Positions 17,178 through 26,362 of a stretch of DNA of 64,000 nt are shown piece after piece (within the stretch, counting starts at the first letter, position 1; every line of letters begins with the position of its first letter). Source of the stretch: an uncultured Tessaracoccus sp. (GTDB taxonomy: Bacteria; Actinomycetota; Actinomycetes; Propionibacteriales; Propionibacteriaceae); NCBI RefSeq assembly GCF_943914565.1, contig NZ_CALUCN010000002.1, forward strand, positions 1 to 64,000, written 5' to 3'. Made by a program: the position numbers and the translations under genes. The notes beneath the pieces are model-generated. The model worked only from the letters and a program-made list of their open reading frames with translations, was not told where the DNA came from and ran no database searches.

Positions 17178-20150
17178 TCAGCGGCGCACGAACGTGAATG
17201 CGTCGGAGTACACGGTGCCGATGCCCGGGTACTCGGCGCCCACGCGCCAGCGGTACGTGCCGCGGTTGTGCTTGCCGTAGGTGAGCTCGATCGCGTAGAA
17301 GGTGCTGGCGTCCGCCTTCGAGACCTGCGACCTCGACCAGCGGCCGTTCACCTGGACCTCGGTCCAGACCTTCGCGCCGCGCTGCCTGTCGGTGACGCCC
17401 CAGACCCGCGCGAGGCGGCCGGTCTGCGCCTGCCCGGCCGACGTGGCCGTCGGGCGGACGTAGCGGGTCTGCGTCATGAGCTTCGTGACCTCACGCGTGC
17501 CGTCGGCGTGGTCGACGACGACGCGCCAGGCCAGCGTGCCGCGGGCGTGGCGGCCGTAGGTGAGCGGGATCACGTACTGGCCGTTGGCGTCGGTCTTGCG
17601 GACCTGCGACGTGGACCAGCTGCCGTCGCGCAGGCGCACCTGCGTGCGGACGGTGGCCGAGCCGTCGACCTTGCCCCAGGCGTTGGAGTGCGTACCGACC
17701 ATCGACTTCGGCGCGACCCGGAACGTCGTCGGGACCGGCTTCGCCGGGTCGTCGTCACCGGGATCGCTCGGGTCGGACGGGTCCGGATCCGTCGGGTCCT
17801 CGTCCTTCTCGCCGAGCTGGATACCGACGAGCACCGGGTCGTGGTCCGAGGAGCGGTACGCGTCGGGCGCGAAGAGCGCGTCCTCGGCGTCACCCTTGTA
17901 CTTCATCGTGTAGTCGATGAGCGGGAGCTCGTCGGCGTTGGTGTGCCACTCGGCGGCGTCGACGACCTTCGGCTCGAGGGCCTTGTTCGCCAGCGCGTGG
18001 TCGAGGGAGCCGAGCTGCCCGTCGAAGACGTACGAGTAGGCGCGTTCGCCCTGCTTGGCCGGGACCATGTCGGTGAAGTCGGCCTTGCCGAATTCGAGGA
18101 TCGGGTCCTCGTGGTCGTAGCTGTTCATGTCGCCGATCACGAGGATGTTGTCGGACTTCTCGACGCCGATCGCGTCGCCCGTGAGCCAGTCGGTCATCGC
18201 CTGGACGGCCTTGACGCGCGTCTCCTGGCAGTTCCCGACGAGCGGCTGCAGCGTCGCCTCCGAGGGGTCACCGCAGGCGGAGCCCTTCGACTTCAGGTGG
18301 TTCACCGCGACCGTGATGGTCTCGCCGGAGGCGAGGTGCGTGAAGGTCTGCGCGAGCGTCGGGCGGTTCTTCGTGTCGATGAACCGGGCGTCGTCGGCGC
18401 TGGTGAGGGTGTCGAAGTCGCCCTTCGGCTCGACGAGCTTCGGCTGGTAGATGAGTGCGGTGGTGATGGCGTCGGTGCCGACCTTGCCGGTCTCGACGGC
18501 CTTCCACTTGCCGGGCTCGGACGCGTCGTTCAGCGCCTGCACGAGCGACTGGAGCGCGGTGCCGTTGTTCTCGATCTCGTTGAGGCCGATGACGGCGGCG
18601 TCCATCTTGTTGAGCGAGGCGACGATCTTCGCCTCCTGGCGCTGGAACTCCTCCTTGGTCTCGGCGCCGCGGGCGTTCTTGTCCTGCGAGGTGAGCGTGG
18701 TGAAGTAGTTCAGCACGTTGGCGCTGCCGACCTTGAGGTCACCGCGCACCTGCGGCACGTCGGGGCGCGGGTTGGCCTTGGTGATCGTGCCGGCCTTCGT
18801 CGGCTGGATCGCCCAGTTGTCGAAGCGGTAGTCGAGCACGCCGGCGAGGCCCTCGATCTGGTCACCGCCGCGGAAGAGGGTGTCGAGCGTGAGCGGCTCG
18901 AGCGTCGCGGGATGGATGGCCGGCGACGGGTTCTGGGTGCTGCGGCCGTCGTCGATGAGGACGCGGTTGGTGCGGTTCTGCTCGAGTTGGGCGCGCGCAT
19001 CGTCGCTGCTGGCGTGGTGGAGCGCCGTCGGCTGGAACTGGCGCTCCGGCCCGACGGCGATCTGCCCGTAGCGGCCGTACTGGTAGAGCTCGAGCACGGT
19101 GAGCGGCTTCGCGAAGATGACGAGCATGCCCTCGTAGGGCTCGAACTCGGTGTTCGGGAAGTCGACGACCGTGGGCTCCGGCAGCTCGGCGGTGCCGCAG
19201 GCCGAGGCCTTCGTCGCGCTCACCTGCGTCATCTTGTAGTACTCGTTGGCGGTGCCCGTGACGCGCACGACGTCGCCCGGCTTCACGTCGCCGGCGACCT
19301 TGTTGCGGTCGTAGACGAAGATGCCGTCGGAGGTGGCGTCGTCGCCGTCGCCGGCGTCCTGGACGTAGTAGCCATTGAAGCCGCCCTCCTGGAAGTCACC
19401 GACGACGGTGCCCTGGATCGTGACCTCCTTGCCGGCCAGCGGGGTCGTGTCGCCGTTGCCCTGCACCTCGCCGATCGCGGTGGCGTCGGCCTTGCACTCG
19501 TCGCCGGGCTGCGCCGGGTCGGTCGGGTCCGGCGTGGGATCGGGCGTCGGCTCGGGGGCCGGATCCGTGGGCTCGGGGTCGGTGGAGTCGTTCATGGTGT
19601 GCGACCCGAGGTGCTCGACGGTGTCGATCGGGTGGGCCGTCCACTCCTTGGCGGGGTCGAACTCGTCGTCGATGACGGTGTCGCCGGCGGTGATCCCGGG
19701 CTCGCGCACGAGCGTGACGTTCTCGGCCCACTTCTTCTGGACGCCGACCTGCCCGAACGAGTCGACGACGGCGTCGCCCTTGCGCAGGACGATGGCGTCG
19801 TCGCCGTTGAAGTTGGTGACGGCGTGCGTGATGTCGGTCTTGGCACCGGCGCTGGCCTGCGCGTTGCCGATCACGTACGTCTGCCCCGCCTCGAGGGTGC
19901 CCGAGAGGTTCAGCGTCGACTGGACGGTCGTCTTGCCGTTGACGTAGAGCTCGAGGCGGTACTGCCCGAGGTCGACCGGGTTGCCGGTGCCGTTGTGGAG
20001 CTCGAGGTACTTGTTGTTGCCGGAGCCTTCGACGTACTCGCTGATGATGAGGTCGCTCGCTGCTGCCTGCGCGCCGGCCGGGATGAACCACGACGCGGCG
20101 GCGACGCTCGCTGCGAGGAGCCCGGCCAGGATCTGGCGGTGGGGTCGCAC
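17178..20150 (-). CDS. Secreted ExeM/NucH-family endonuclease with lamin-tail domain
   Basis: 990 residues. Signal peptide (LAGLLAASVAAASW...AQAAA), then a lamin-tail domain (~25-150, LIISEYVEGSGNNKYLELHN), Pro/Asp linker, OB-fold-like nuclease accessory region (VTIQGTVVGDFQ), and an endonuclease/exonuclease/phosphatase catalytic domain (VGSANVLNYF, GLNEIENNG, VNHLKSKG, DMNSYDHEDP, RSSDHDPVLVG). The last ~180 residues hold two copies of a ~90-residue module (W.TSQVRKTD...LTYGRHARGT and W.RSQVSKAD...LTYGKHNRGT) that may attach to the surface. Likely degrades extracellular DNA. GTG start chosen for the GAAGGA nine bases upstream. A PHO-box-like element precedes it. Confidence 0.9.
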   Translation of the reverse strand: MRPHRQILAGLLAASVAAASWFIPAGAQAAASDLIISEYVEGSGNNKYLELHNGTGNPVDLGQYRLELYVNGKTTVQSTLNLSGTLEAGQTYVIGNAQASAGAKTDITHAVTNFNGDDAIVLRKGDAVVDSFGQVGVQKKWAENVTLVREPGITAGDTVIDDEFDPAKEWTAHPIDTVEHLGSHTMNDSTDPEPTDPAPEPTPDPTPDPTDPAQPGDECKADATAIGEVQGNGDTTPLAGKEVTIQGTVVGDFQEGGFNGYYVQDAGDGDDATSDGIFVYDRNKVAGDVKPGDVVRVTGTANEYYKMTQVSATKASACGTAELPEPTVVDFPNTEFEPYEGMLVIFAKPLTVLELYQYGRYGQIAVGPERQFQPTALHHASSDDARAQLEQNRTNRVLIDDGRSTQNPSPAIHPATLEPLTLDTLFRGGDQIEGLAGVLDYRFDNWAIQPTKAGTITKANPRPDVPQVRGDLKVGSANVLNYFTTLTSQDKNARGAETKEEFQRQEAKIVASLNKMDAAVIGLNEIENNGTALQSLVQALNDASEPGKWKAVETGKVGTDAITTALIYQPKLVEPKGDFDTLTSADDARFIDTKNRPTLAQTFTHLASGETITVAVNHLKSKGSACGDPSEATLQPLVGNCQETRVKAVQAMTDWLTGDAIGVEKSDNILVIGDMNSYDHEDPILEFGKADFTDMVPAKQGERAYSYVFDGQLGSLDHALANKALEPKVVDAAEWHTNADELPLIDYTMKYKGDAEDALFAPDAYRSSDHDPVLVGIQLGEKDEDPTDPDPSDPSDPGDDDPAKPVPTTFRVAPKSMVGTHSNAWGKVDGSATVRTQVRLRDGSWSTSQVRKTDANGQYVIPLTYGRHARGTLAWRVVVDHADGTREVTKLMTQTRYVRPTATSAGQAQTGRLARVWGVTDRQRGAKVWTEVQVNGRWSRSQVSKADASTFYAIELTYGKHNRGTYRWRVGAEYPGIGTVYSDAFTFVRR

Positions 20151-20219
20151 GATGCACAATCCTTCGCTTGGTTGGTGGGGCGTCGCGTCCGAGGCGGCGC
20201 TCCGTCGTACTCGGCAACG

Positions 20220-20274
20220 AATGTATTGGCATCCGGTGACGCGCGGGCGGAATCCAGGTGAACTGGAGGTGACA
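20220..20274 (-). promoter_or_regulatory. Candidate PHO box and promoter of the secreted nuclease
   Basis: On the minus strand TGTCACC (20274-20268) and GTTCACC (20263-20257) repeat with an exact 11-base period, with a weaker third unit TTCCGCC (20252-20246). Streptomyces PhoP binds 11-base direct repeats built on GTTCACC. A TACATT -10-like box follows at 20225-20220, placing the last repeat over the -35 region as expected. The match is by eye only. Confidence 0.5.
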
Positions 20275-20283
20275 GGGGGTTCG

Positions 20284-21264
20284 TCAGTCCTTGACGAGGT
20301 AGGTGACCAGGCCGGCACCGAGTGCGACGATGCCCGCGAGGGTGAGTGCGATCATCGTGCCGGTGTTGCGCGGCGTGGGGGTGGGCGGGTCCTGCGCGTC
20401 CGGGTCGTCGGCCTCGCCGGTGGGCGACGGCGACGGCGCGGGGCTCGGCGACGGGCTGGGGCTCGGGTTGGCCGCGGGCGGCGGGGTGGTGGTCGTGTTG
20501 GACGTCGGGACGGCCGCCTCACGGATGGCAGCACTGCCGCCCAGGAGGACCGTGTCGTCGTCGAGGGCGGTGACCGACTCCGGGCCGGGATCGGTGGCGT
20601 AGGTCTCGACGGCTTGCGTCTCCCACGTGTAGGCGTCGAGCACGTGCACCCCGTCGGCGGCGCGCAGCACGACCGTGCCCCCGTCGGGGAGGAACGTGCC
20701 GTCGGTGACGCCGGCCGGGGCGTCGGCGACGCGCGTGAGCTCGTTCGTGCCCTCGCGGGAGGGCTTCGTGGGGGCGCGGTAGATGCCGGGGTTCGAGCCC
20801 TGGCTCACGAAGTACATGCGGCCCTTGCCGGAGACGAGCAGCGTCTGGATGTCCTCGTCGCCGGGAGCGGGGTGGTCGAAGACCCAGGCGCGGTACTTCT
20901 TGGCACCGGGGTCGAGGTTGGAGAAGCGGTAGACCGTGAACTCGTCGCGCTCGCCGTCGCCGTTGCCGGTGTCGCCGACGTACATCATGCCGTCGTGGAT
21001 CGCGAGCGCCTCGACCGACTGGAGGTCGTCGGCCTTCCAGCTGATGAGCGACTGCTGGCCGTCGTCGTCGAGCCCGATGAGGACGCCCTCGCTGGCTTCG
21101 TCGCCCGCCACCCACAAGCGGTCCGAGCGGTCGTCCCACGCCATCCCGACGACGTCCCCCACCGAGTCGGGCGGCGTGGTGAACTCGTCCGCGTGCGCGG
21201 GCAAACCGCCGGCGAGCACGAGGAGCGTGGTCGCGGCGACGAGACGTGGTAGGCGTCGGTGCAT
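20284..21264 (-). CDS. Secreted, membrane-anchored beta-propeller-like protein
   Basis: 326 residues: signal peptide (LVAATTLLVLAGGLPAHA), a ~200-residue domain with repeating blade-like segments (VVGMAWDDRSDRLWVAGD, VEALAIHDGMMYVGDTGN, QTLLVSGKGRMYFVSQG, PAGVTDGTFLPDGGTVVL), a Pro/Ser/Thr-rich wall-spanning stretch (PSPSPSPAPSPSP) and a C-terminal membrane helix. Topology suggests an extracellular sensor or binding protein held at the membrane. No enzyme motif recognised. A 30-residue membrane peptide gene lies 12 bases upstream in the same direction. Confidence 0.75.
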   Translation of the reverse strand: MHRRLPRLVAATTLLVLAGGLPAHADEFTTPPDSVGDVVGMAWDDRSDRLWVAGDEASEGVLIGLDDDGQQSLISWKADDLQSVEALAIHDGMMYVGDTGNGDGERDEFTVYRFSNLDPGAKKYRAWVFDHPAPGDEDIQTLLVSGKGRMYFVSQGSNPGIYRAPTKPSREGTNELTRVADAPAGVTDGTFLPDGGTVVLRAADGVHVLDAYTWETQAVETYATDPGPESVTALDDDTVLLGGSAAIREAAVPTSNTTTTPPPAANPSPSPSPSPAPSPSPTGEADDPDAQDPPTPTPRNTGTMIALTLAGIVALGAGLVTYLVKD

Positions 21265-21276
21265 GGCGGTGCCAGC

Positions 21277-21369
21277 CTACAGTGCGGTGACGAGTGCTCC
21301 CGCGACCGCCAGGACGATCACGGCGACGAGCACGACCGTCACGATCCGTCGTTGGGTGCGCGTGTTCAT
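21277..21369 (-). CDS. Small single-pass membrane protein, 30 residues
   Basis: A short frame too small for most ORF callers: MNTRTQRR followed by a strongly hydrophobic stretch of about 20 residues (IVTVVLVAVIVLAVAGALV) and TAL-stop. Basic N-terminus plus one helix suits an N-in small membrane protein. It ends 12 bases before the propeller-like gene on the same strand. The ribosome site is weak, so expression is unproven. Confidence 0.45.
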   Translation of the reverse strand: MNTRTQRRIVTVVLVAVIVLAVAGALVTAL

Positions 21370-21605
21370 TGACCACGCATTCTACGCGCTGCTGCGGAGG
21401 GTCCTCGCGTCCGCTCGCGTCTCGTGCTGCTGGAGCAGTCCCCAGTATGACGCGGCCTGCGCTGAGGGGTTGGGCGCTCTCCCTGACCGGGCTGCTCCGA
21501 ATTCCGCACGGAATCGTCCCCGTGTCGCGAACTCGACCCGGGTTTCGGGCCAAATCCGTCACGCGAGGACGAAACCGTGCGCAGTTGGGCTGGCATGCCC
21601 CGGGG

Positions 21606-24600
21606 TCAGTCGATCACGAGCACGAGGTCGCCACCGGAGAGCTGGGTGGTGCCGTTGATGGCGACGCGGCGGACCACGCCGTCGCGCGGGGCGTTGATGC
21701 CGGCCTCCATCTTCATGGCCTCGATCGTCGCGACGGGCTGGCCGGCGCGCACCTCGTCGCCCTCGGCGACGGTGGCGGTGACCGTGCCGGAGAACGGGGC
21801 GGCGACGTGGCCGGGGTTGCCCGGGTCGGCCTTCTCCGCGGCGGGCACCTCGGACTCGACCGCCTCGTCGCGCACGCTCACCGGCCGGAGCTGGCCGTTC
21901 AGCGTCGCCATGAACTGACGCTTGCCGCGCTTGTCGGCGGCGCCGATCGAGCCCAGCCCCATGAGCAGCGTGACGCCCTTCTCGAGCGGGACCGCGTACT
22001 CGCGGCCGTGCTCCATGCCGTAGAGGAACGGCAGCGTCGGGAGCACCGAGACGTCGCCGAAGTCTGCCCGGAGCTGGGCGAAGTCCCTCGTCGGGCCCGG
22101 GAACAGGAGGCGGTTCAGCGTCTGCCGACGCTCGGGGCCGGGTTGTTCGAGGGCCGGGCGGTCGTCGTCGGGCACCTCGGTCACGCGCGGCGTGCTGCGA
22201 CGCCCGGCGAGCGCCTTGGTGCGGAACGGCTCGGGCCAGCCGCCGGCCGGGGTGCCGAGCTCGCCGTTCAGGAAGCCGATCACGGAGTCGGGCAGGTCGA
22301 AACGCTGCGGGTCGGCCTCGAACTCGGCCGGGTCCGCGTCGACCGCGACGAGGTGCAGCGCGAGGTCGCCCACCACCTTCGACGAGGGCGTGACCTTCGT
22401 GGGACGGCCGAGGATCCGGGAGGCGGCCGCGTACATGTCCTCGACCGCCTCGAACCGGTCACCGAGGCCGAGCGCGATGGCCTGCTGGCGCAGGTTGGAC
22501 AGCTGCCCGCCGGGGATCTCGTGGGTGTGGACACGCCCCGTCGGGGCGGGCAGGCCGGACTCGAACGGCCGGTACAGCCGCCGCACGGCCTCCCAGTACG
22601 GCTCGAGGTCGAGCACGGCCTGCGGGTCGATCACCGGGGCACGACGGGTGCCGTCGAGTGCGGCGAGCAGCGCCGAGAGCGGGGGCTGCGACGTCGTGCC
22701 GGCCAGGGCGGGGTTCGCGGCGTCGACCGCGTCCACACCCGCCTCGATCGCCGCGACGAGCGTCGCGACCTGGCCGCCGGCGGTGTCGTGGGTGTGCAGG
22801 TGGACCGGCTGGTCGAAGCGCTCACGCAGCGCGGTGACGAGACGCCGCGCCGCCTCGGGACGCAGCAGCCCGGCCATGTCCTTGATCGCGATGACCTGCG
22901 CACCGGCCTCGACGATCCGTTCGGCGAGGCGGAGGTAGTGGTCGAGGTCGTAGGTGGTCTCGGCCGGGTCGAGCAGGTTCGAGGTGTAGCACAACGCCAC
23001 CTCCGCGACGGCGTTCGTCGCGAGCACCGCGTCGATCGCGGGGCGCATCTGGTCGACGTCGTTCAGCGCGTCGAAGATGCGGAACACGTCGATGCCGGTG
23101 CGGGCGGCCTCGTCGACGAAGGCCTCGGTGACCTGCGTCGGGTACGGCGTGTACCCGACGGTGTTGCGGCCGCGCAGCAGCATCTGGAGGTTCTGGTTCG
23201 GCATCGCCTCGCGCAGCGCGGCGAGCCGCTCCCACGGGTCCTCGCCGAGGAACCGCAGCGCGACGTCGTACGTGGCGCCGCCCCAGCACTCGACCGACCA
23301 CATCCCCGGCAGCAGGCGCGCCTGGTGGGGCGCGACGGCGAGGAGGTCCTTCGTGCGGATGCGGGTGGCGAGCAGCGACTGGTGCGCGTCGCGGAACGTC
23401 GTGTCCGTCACGTGCACGGTGTCGGAGGCGCGCAGGGCCTGTGCGAAGCGTGCGGGGCCGAGTTCGAGCAGCTGGGCGCGCATCCCGTCGGGGGCGGGGG
23501 TCTTGAGGGCGAGCTTCGGCAGCTTCGACGCGGGGTCGAGCGCCGTCGGGGCCTCGCCGAACGGGTGGTTCACGGTCTGGTGTGCCACCCACCGCAGGAG
23601 CTTCGTGCCGCGGTCCGCCGGCGTGCGGGAGGTGAGGAGGTAGGGGCGGTCGTCGATGAAGGACGTGGTCATGCCCGGTTTGGCGAAGTCGGGGTCGTCG
23701 AGCAGCGCGCGGAGGAACGCAATGTTCGTCGCGACACCGCGCACGCGGAACTCGGCCAGGGCGCGCCTGGCGCGGGCGATGGCCATGTCGAGGTCGTGGC
23801 CTCGGGTGGTGAGCTTCACGAGCAGCGAGTCGAAGTGCGGGGAGATCTCGACGCCGGTGCCGGTGGTGCCGCCGTCGAGGCGGACGCCGGAGCCGTTGGC
23901 GGAGCGGTAGGCGGTGATGAGGCCGGTGTCGGGGCGGAAGGCGTTGCTCGGGTCCTCGGTGGTGATGCGGCACTGCAACGCGGCGCCGCGGATCTGGAGG
24001 TCCGCCTGGCGGATGCCGATCTGCGCGAGCGTCTCGCCGTTGGCGATGCGCATCTGCGCCTGGACGAGGTCGACGTCGGTGATCTCCTCGGTGACGGTGT
24101 GCTCGACCTGAATGCGCGGGTTCATCTCGATGAACACGTGCTGGCCGGCGCGCGGGCCCTCGGTCTCGACGAGGAACTCCACCGTGCCGGCGCACGAGTA
24201 GCCGATGGCGCGGGCGAAGCGGACCGCGTCGGCGGTGATCGCCGTGCGCTGCTCGTCGGTCAGGTACGGCGCGGGCGCGAGCTCGACGACCTTCTGGTGG
24301 CGGCGCTGCACGGAGCAGTCGCGCTCGAAGAGGTGCACGACGTCGCCGCTGGCGTCACCGAGGATCTGGACCTCGATGTGGCGGGGGCCGCGCACCGCCT
24401 GCTCGACGAACACGGTCGGGTCGCCGAACGCGCCGTCGGCCTCGCGCATCGCGGCGTGCAGCTCGTCGCGGAAGCGGGCGGGGTCGTCGACGCGGCGCAT
24501 GCCGCGCCCACCGCCGCCGAGGACGGCCTTGATGAAGACGGGGAAGCCGATCTCCTCGGCGGCGCGCTCGAGCTCGTCGGGGTCGGTGCAGGGCTGCGAC

Positions 24601-25001
24601 GAGCGCAGGGTCGGCACACCGGCGTCGCGGGCGGCCTCGACGGCGCGGACCTTGTTGCCGGCCATCCTCAACGCCTCGACGCCGGGGCCGATGAACGTGA
24701 TGTCGTTGTCGGCGCAGGCCTGCGCCAGGTCCGGGTTCTCGGAGAGGAACCCGTAGCCGGGGTAGATCGCATCGGCGCCGGACTCCTTCGCGACGCGGAT
24801 GATCTCGTCGATGTCGAGGTAGGCGCGGACCGGGTGGCCCTCCTCCCCGATCAGGTACGACTCGTTGGCCTTGATGCGGTGGTCGGCGTTGCGGTCCTCG
24901 ACGGGGAAGACGGCGACGGTCCGCAGACCGAGTTCGTAGGCCGCGCGGAAGGCGCGCACGGCGATCTCGCCACGGTTGGCGACCAGTACCTTGCTGAGCA
25001 T
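21606..25001 (-). CDS. pyc: Pyruvate carboxylase
   Basis: 1131 residues, normal full length. Order: biotin carboxylase (VLVANRGEIAVRAFRAAYEL, ATP-grasp GGGGRGMRRV, FIEMNPRIQVEHTVTEEI), carboxyltransferase (VTDTTFRDAHQSLLATR, metal site HLHTHDTAGG), PC tetramerisation part, and biotinyl domain with EAMKMEAG (biotin on about Lys1097). Makes oxaloacetate from pyruvate, CO2 and ATP. There is no Shine-Dalgarno, but TATCGT sits six bases before the ATG, so the mRNA is probably leaderless. With PFOR this gives the cell two major pyruvate exits. Confidence 0.96.
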   Translation of the reverse strand: MLSKVLVANRGEIAVRAFRAAYELGLRTVAVFPVEDRNADHRIKANESYLIGEEGHPVRAYLDIDEIIRVAKESGADAIYPGYGFLSENPDLAQACADNDITFIGPGVEALRMAGNKVRAVEAARDAGVPTLRSSQPCTDPDELERAAEEIGFPVFIKAVLGGGGRGMRRVDDPARFRDELHAAMREADGAFGDPTVFVEQAVRGPRHIEVQILGDASGDVVHLFERDCSVQRRHQKVVELAPAPYLTDEQRTAITADAVRFARAIGYSCAGTVEFLVETEGPRAGQHVFIEMNPRIQVEHTVTEEITDVDLVQAQMRIANGETLAQIGIRQADLQIRGAALQCRITTEDPSNAFRPDTGLITAYRSANGSGVRLDGGTTGTGVEISPHFDSLLVKLTTRGHDLDMAIARARRALAEFRVRGVATNIAFLRALLDDPDFAKPGMTTSFIDDRPYLLTSRTPADRGTKLLRWVAHQTVNHPFGEAPTALDPASKLPKLALKTPAPDGMRAQLLELGPARFAQALRASDTVHVTDTTFRDAHQSLLATRIRTKDLLAVAPHQARLLPGMWSVECWGGATYDVALRFLGEDPWERLAALREAMPNQNLQMLLRGRNTVGYTPYPTQVTEAFVDEAARTGIDVFRIFDALNDVDQMRPAIDAVLATNAVAEVALCYTSNLLDPAETTYDLDHYLRLAERIVEAGAQVIAIKDMAGLLRPEAARRLVTALRERFDQPVHLHTHDTAGGQVATLVAAIEAGVDAVDAANPALAGTTSQPPLSALLAALDGTRRAPVIDPQAVLDLEPYWEAVRRLYRPFESGLPAPTGRVHTHEIPGGQLSNLRQQAIALGLGDRFEAVEDMYAAASRILGRPTKVTPSSKVVGDLALHLVAVDADPAEFEADPQRFDLPDSVIGFLNGELGTPAGGWPEPFRTKALAGRRSTPRVTEVPDDDRPALEQPGPERRQTLNRLLFPGPTRDFAQLRADFGDVSVLPTLPFLYGMEHGREYAVPLEKGVTLLMGLGSIGAADKRGKRQFMATLNGQLRPVSVRDEAVESEVPAAEKADPGNPGHVAAPFSGTVTATVAEGDEVRAGQPVATIEAMKMEAGINAPRDGVVRRVAINGTTQLSGGDLVLVID

Positions 25002-25063
25002 GGCAGCACGATACAAGCCGACGGGGGTGCGGCCGCCAGCGCGGTCAGGGCGTGGGCGTGGGG

Positions 25064-26362
25064 TCAGGGGGCGAGTCTGGCGACGGCAACAGGCAGGTCC
25101 GCGAGCTCGGCGGGGCGCTGCTCCCCCGTCGCCCGGCTGCCCAGCCACGAGACGGCCCGGCCCCGCAGCGCGTCAGGGAGCTCGAGGCGGTCGCCGTCGA
25201 GGAGGTGCACGTAGACGGCCCCGTCCTTCTCGACGAGGCGCTGCTCCCCGAGCACGCCCGGCCCCCACGGCCGCGTCCCGTACACGGCCTCGCCGTGCAC
25301 CGACAGCCACGCGCCGAGCTCCCGCATGGCCGCACGCTGGACGTCGGGGATCGTCCCGTCGGCCCGTGGCCCCACGTTGATGAGCAGGTTGCCGTTCTTC
25401 GCGACGACGTCGACGAGCAGCTGGACGAGTTCGGCGCCGCTCATCGAGTCCTCGTCGGTCTCGTCACGGTTGTACCCGAACGACAGCCCGAGGCCGCGCG
25501 TCGCCTCCCACGGATGGTCGAGCTTCGCCGGAATCCGCCGGTACTCACGCGTGGCGAACCCGTGGTAGGGCACGCCCCACCGGTCGTTGAGCACACCCTC
25601 GGGCACCGCGTCGAGGTAGCGGCGGAACAGCGCGGCGAGCCCGAAGTCCTCGCTGCCCTTGCCGGCGTCGGGCCACTCGATGTCGTTCCACAGCACGTCC
25701 GGGCGGAAGCGCTCGATGAGCTCGTCGACCTGGGCGGTGCAGTACCGGGCGAACGTCTCGTCGTTGCGCCGGAAGAGGAAGAGCTCGCGGTCGGACTGGA
25801 TGGGCGGGAAGTCGCTCACGTGCCAGTCGAGCGCACCCGAGAAGTACGTGCCGAACCGCACGCCGGCCGCGCGGGTGGCGTCGTGCAGCTCCTGGATGAT
25901 GTCGCGTCGCGGGCCCCGACGCGCGGCGTTGAAGGACGTCGTGGTGGTGTCCCACAGGCAGAATCCCTCGTGGTGCTTGGTGGTGGGGATGACGTACTGC
26001 GCTCCTGCCCCGACGATCTCCGCGATGAGGCGCTCGGCGTCGAACCCGCTGGCGTCCCACAGGTCCGCGAAGTCCTCGTACGACGTGCCCACGCCGTAGA
26101 CCTGCTCATGGCGCCGACGGGTGGGCGACCCCTCGATGCGCACCGTGTTGCCGTACCACTCGGCGTAGCGGTGGTGGGCGTAGGCGTGCTCGACGGGGAC
26201 GCTCTCGTCACCGGTGAGCGCCCAGGCCGGGACGGAGTACAGCCCCAGGTGGATGAAGAAGCCGAGCTTGGCGTCGGTGAACCACGTCGGGACGCCGGGC
26301 TCGGGGTAGGTCGGGGCCTCGGCCCCGAAGTCGGGGCCGAGGCGTTCGTCGAAGTTCAGCAT
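25064..26362 (-). CDS. Alpha-L-fucosidase (GH29), cytoplasmic
   Basis: 432 residues, no signal peptide. GH29 features: WFTDAKLGFFIHLGLYSVPAW, IPTTKHHEGFCLWDT, and DVLWNDIEWP containing the expected nucleophile aspartate; NLLINVGPRADG is also typical. Releases L-fucose from short fucosides. Last gene of the ABC importer operon, overlapping the ROK kinase by seven bases and with its own AAGGAGA site. Lack of a secretion signal means the fucosylated ligand is imported whole and cut inside. Confidence 0.92.
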   Translation of the reverse strand: MLNFDERLGPDFGAEAPTYPEPGVPTWFTDAKLGFFIHLGLYSVPAWALTGDESVPVEHAYAHHRYAEWYGNTVRIEGSPTRRRHEQVYGVGTSYEDFADLWDASGFDAERLIAEIVGAGAQYVIPTTKHHEGFCLWDTTTTSFNAARRGPRRDIIQELHDATRAAGVRFGTYFSGALDWHVSDFPPIQSDRELFLFRRNDETFARYCTAQVDELIERFRPDVLWNDIEWPDAGKGSEDFGLAALFRRYLDAVPEGVLNDRWGVPYHGFATREYRRIPAKLDHPWEATRGLGLSFGYNRDETDEDSMSGAELVQLLVDVVAKNGNLLINVGPRADGTIPDVQRAAMRELGAWLSVHGEAVYGTRPWGPGVLGEQRLVEKDGAVYVHLLDGDRLELPDALRGRAVSWLGSRATGEQRPAELADLPVAVARLAP

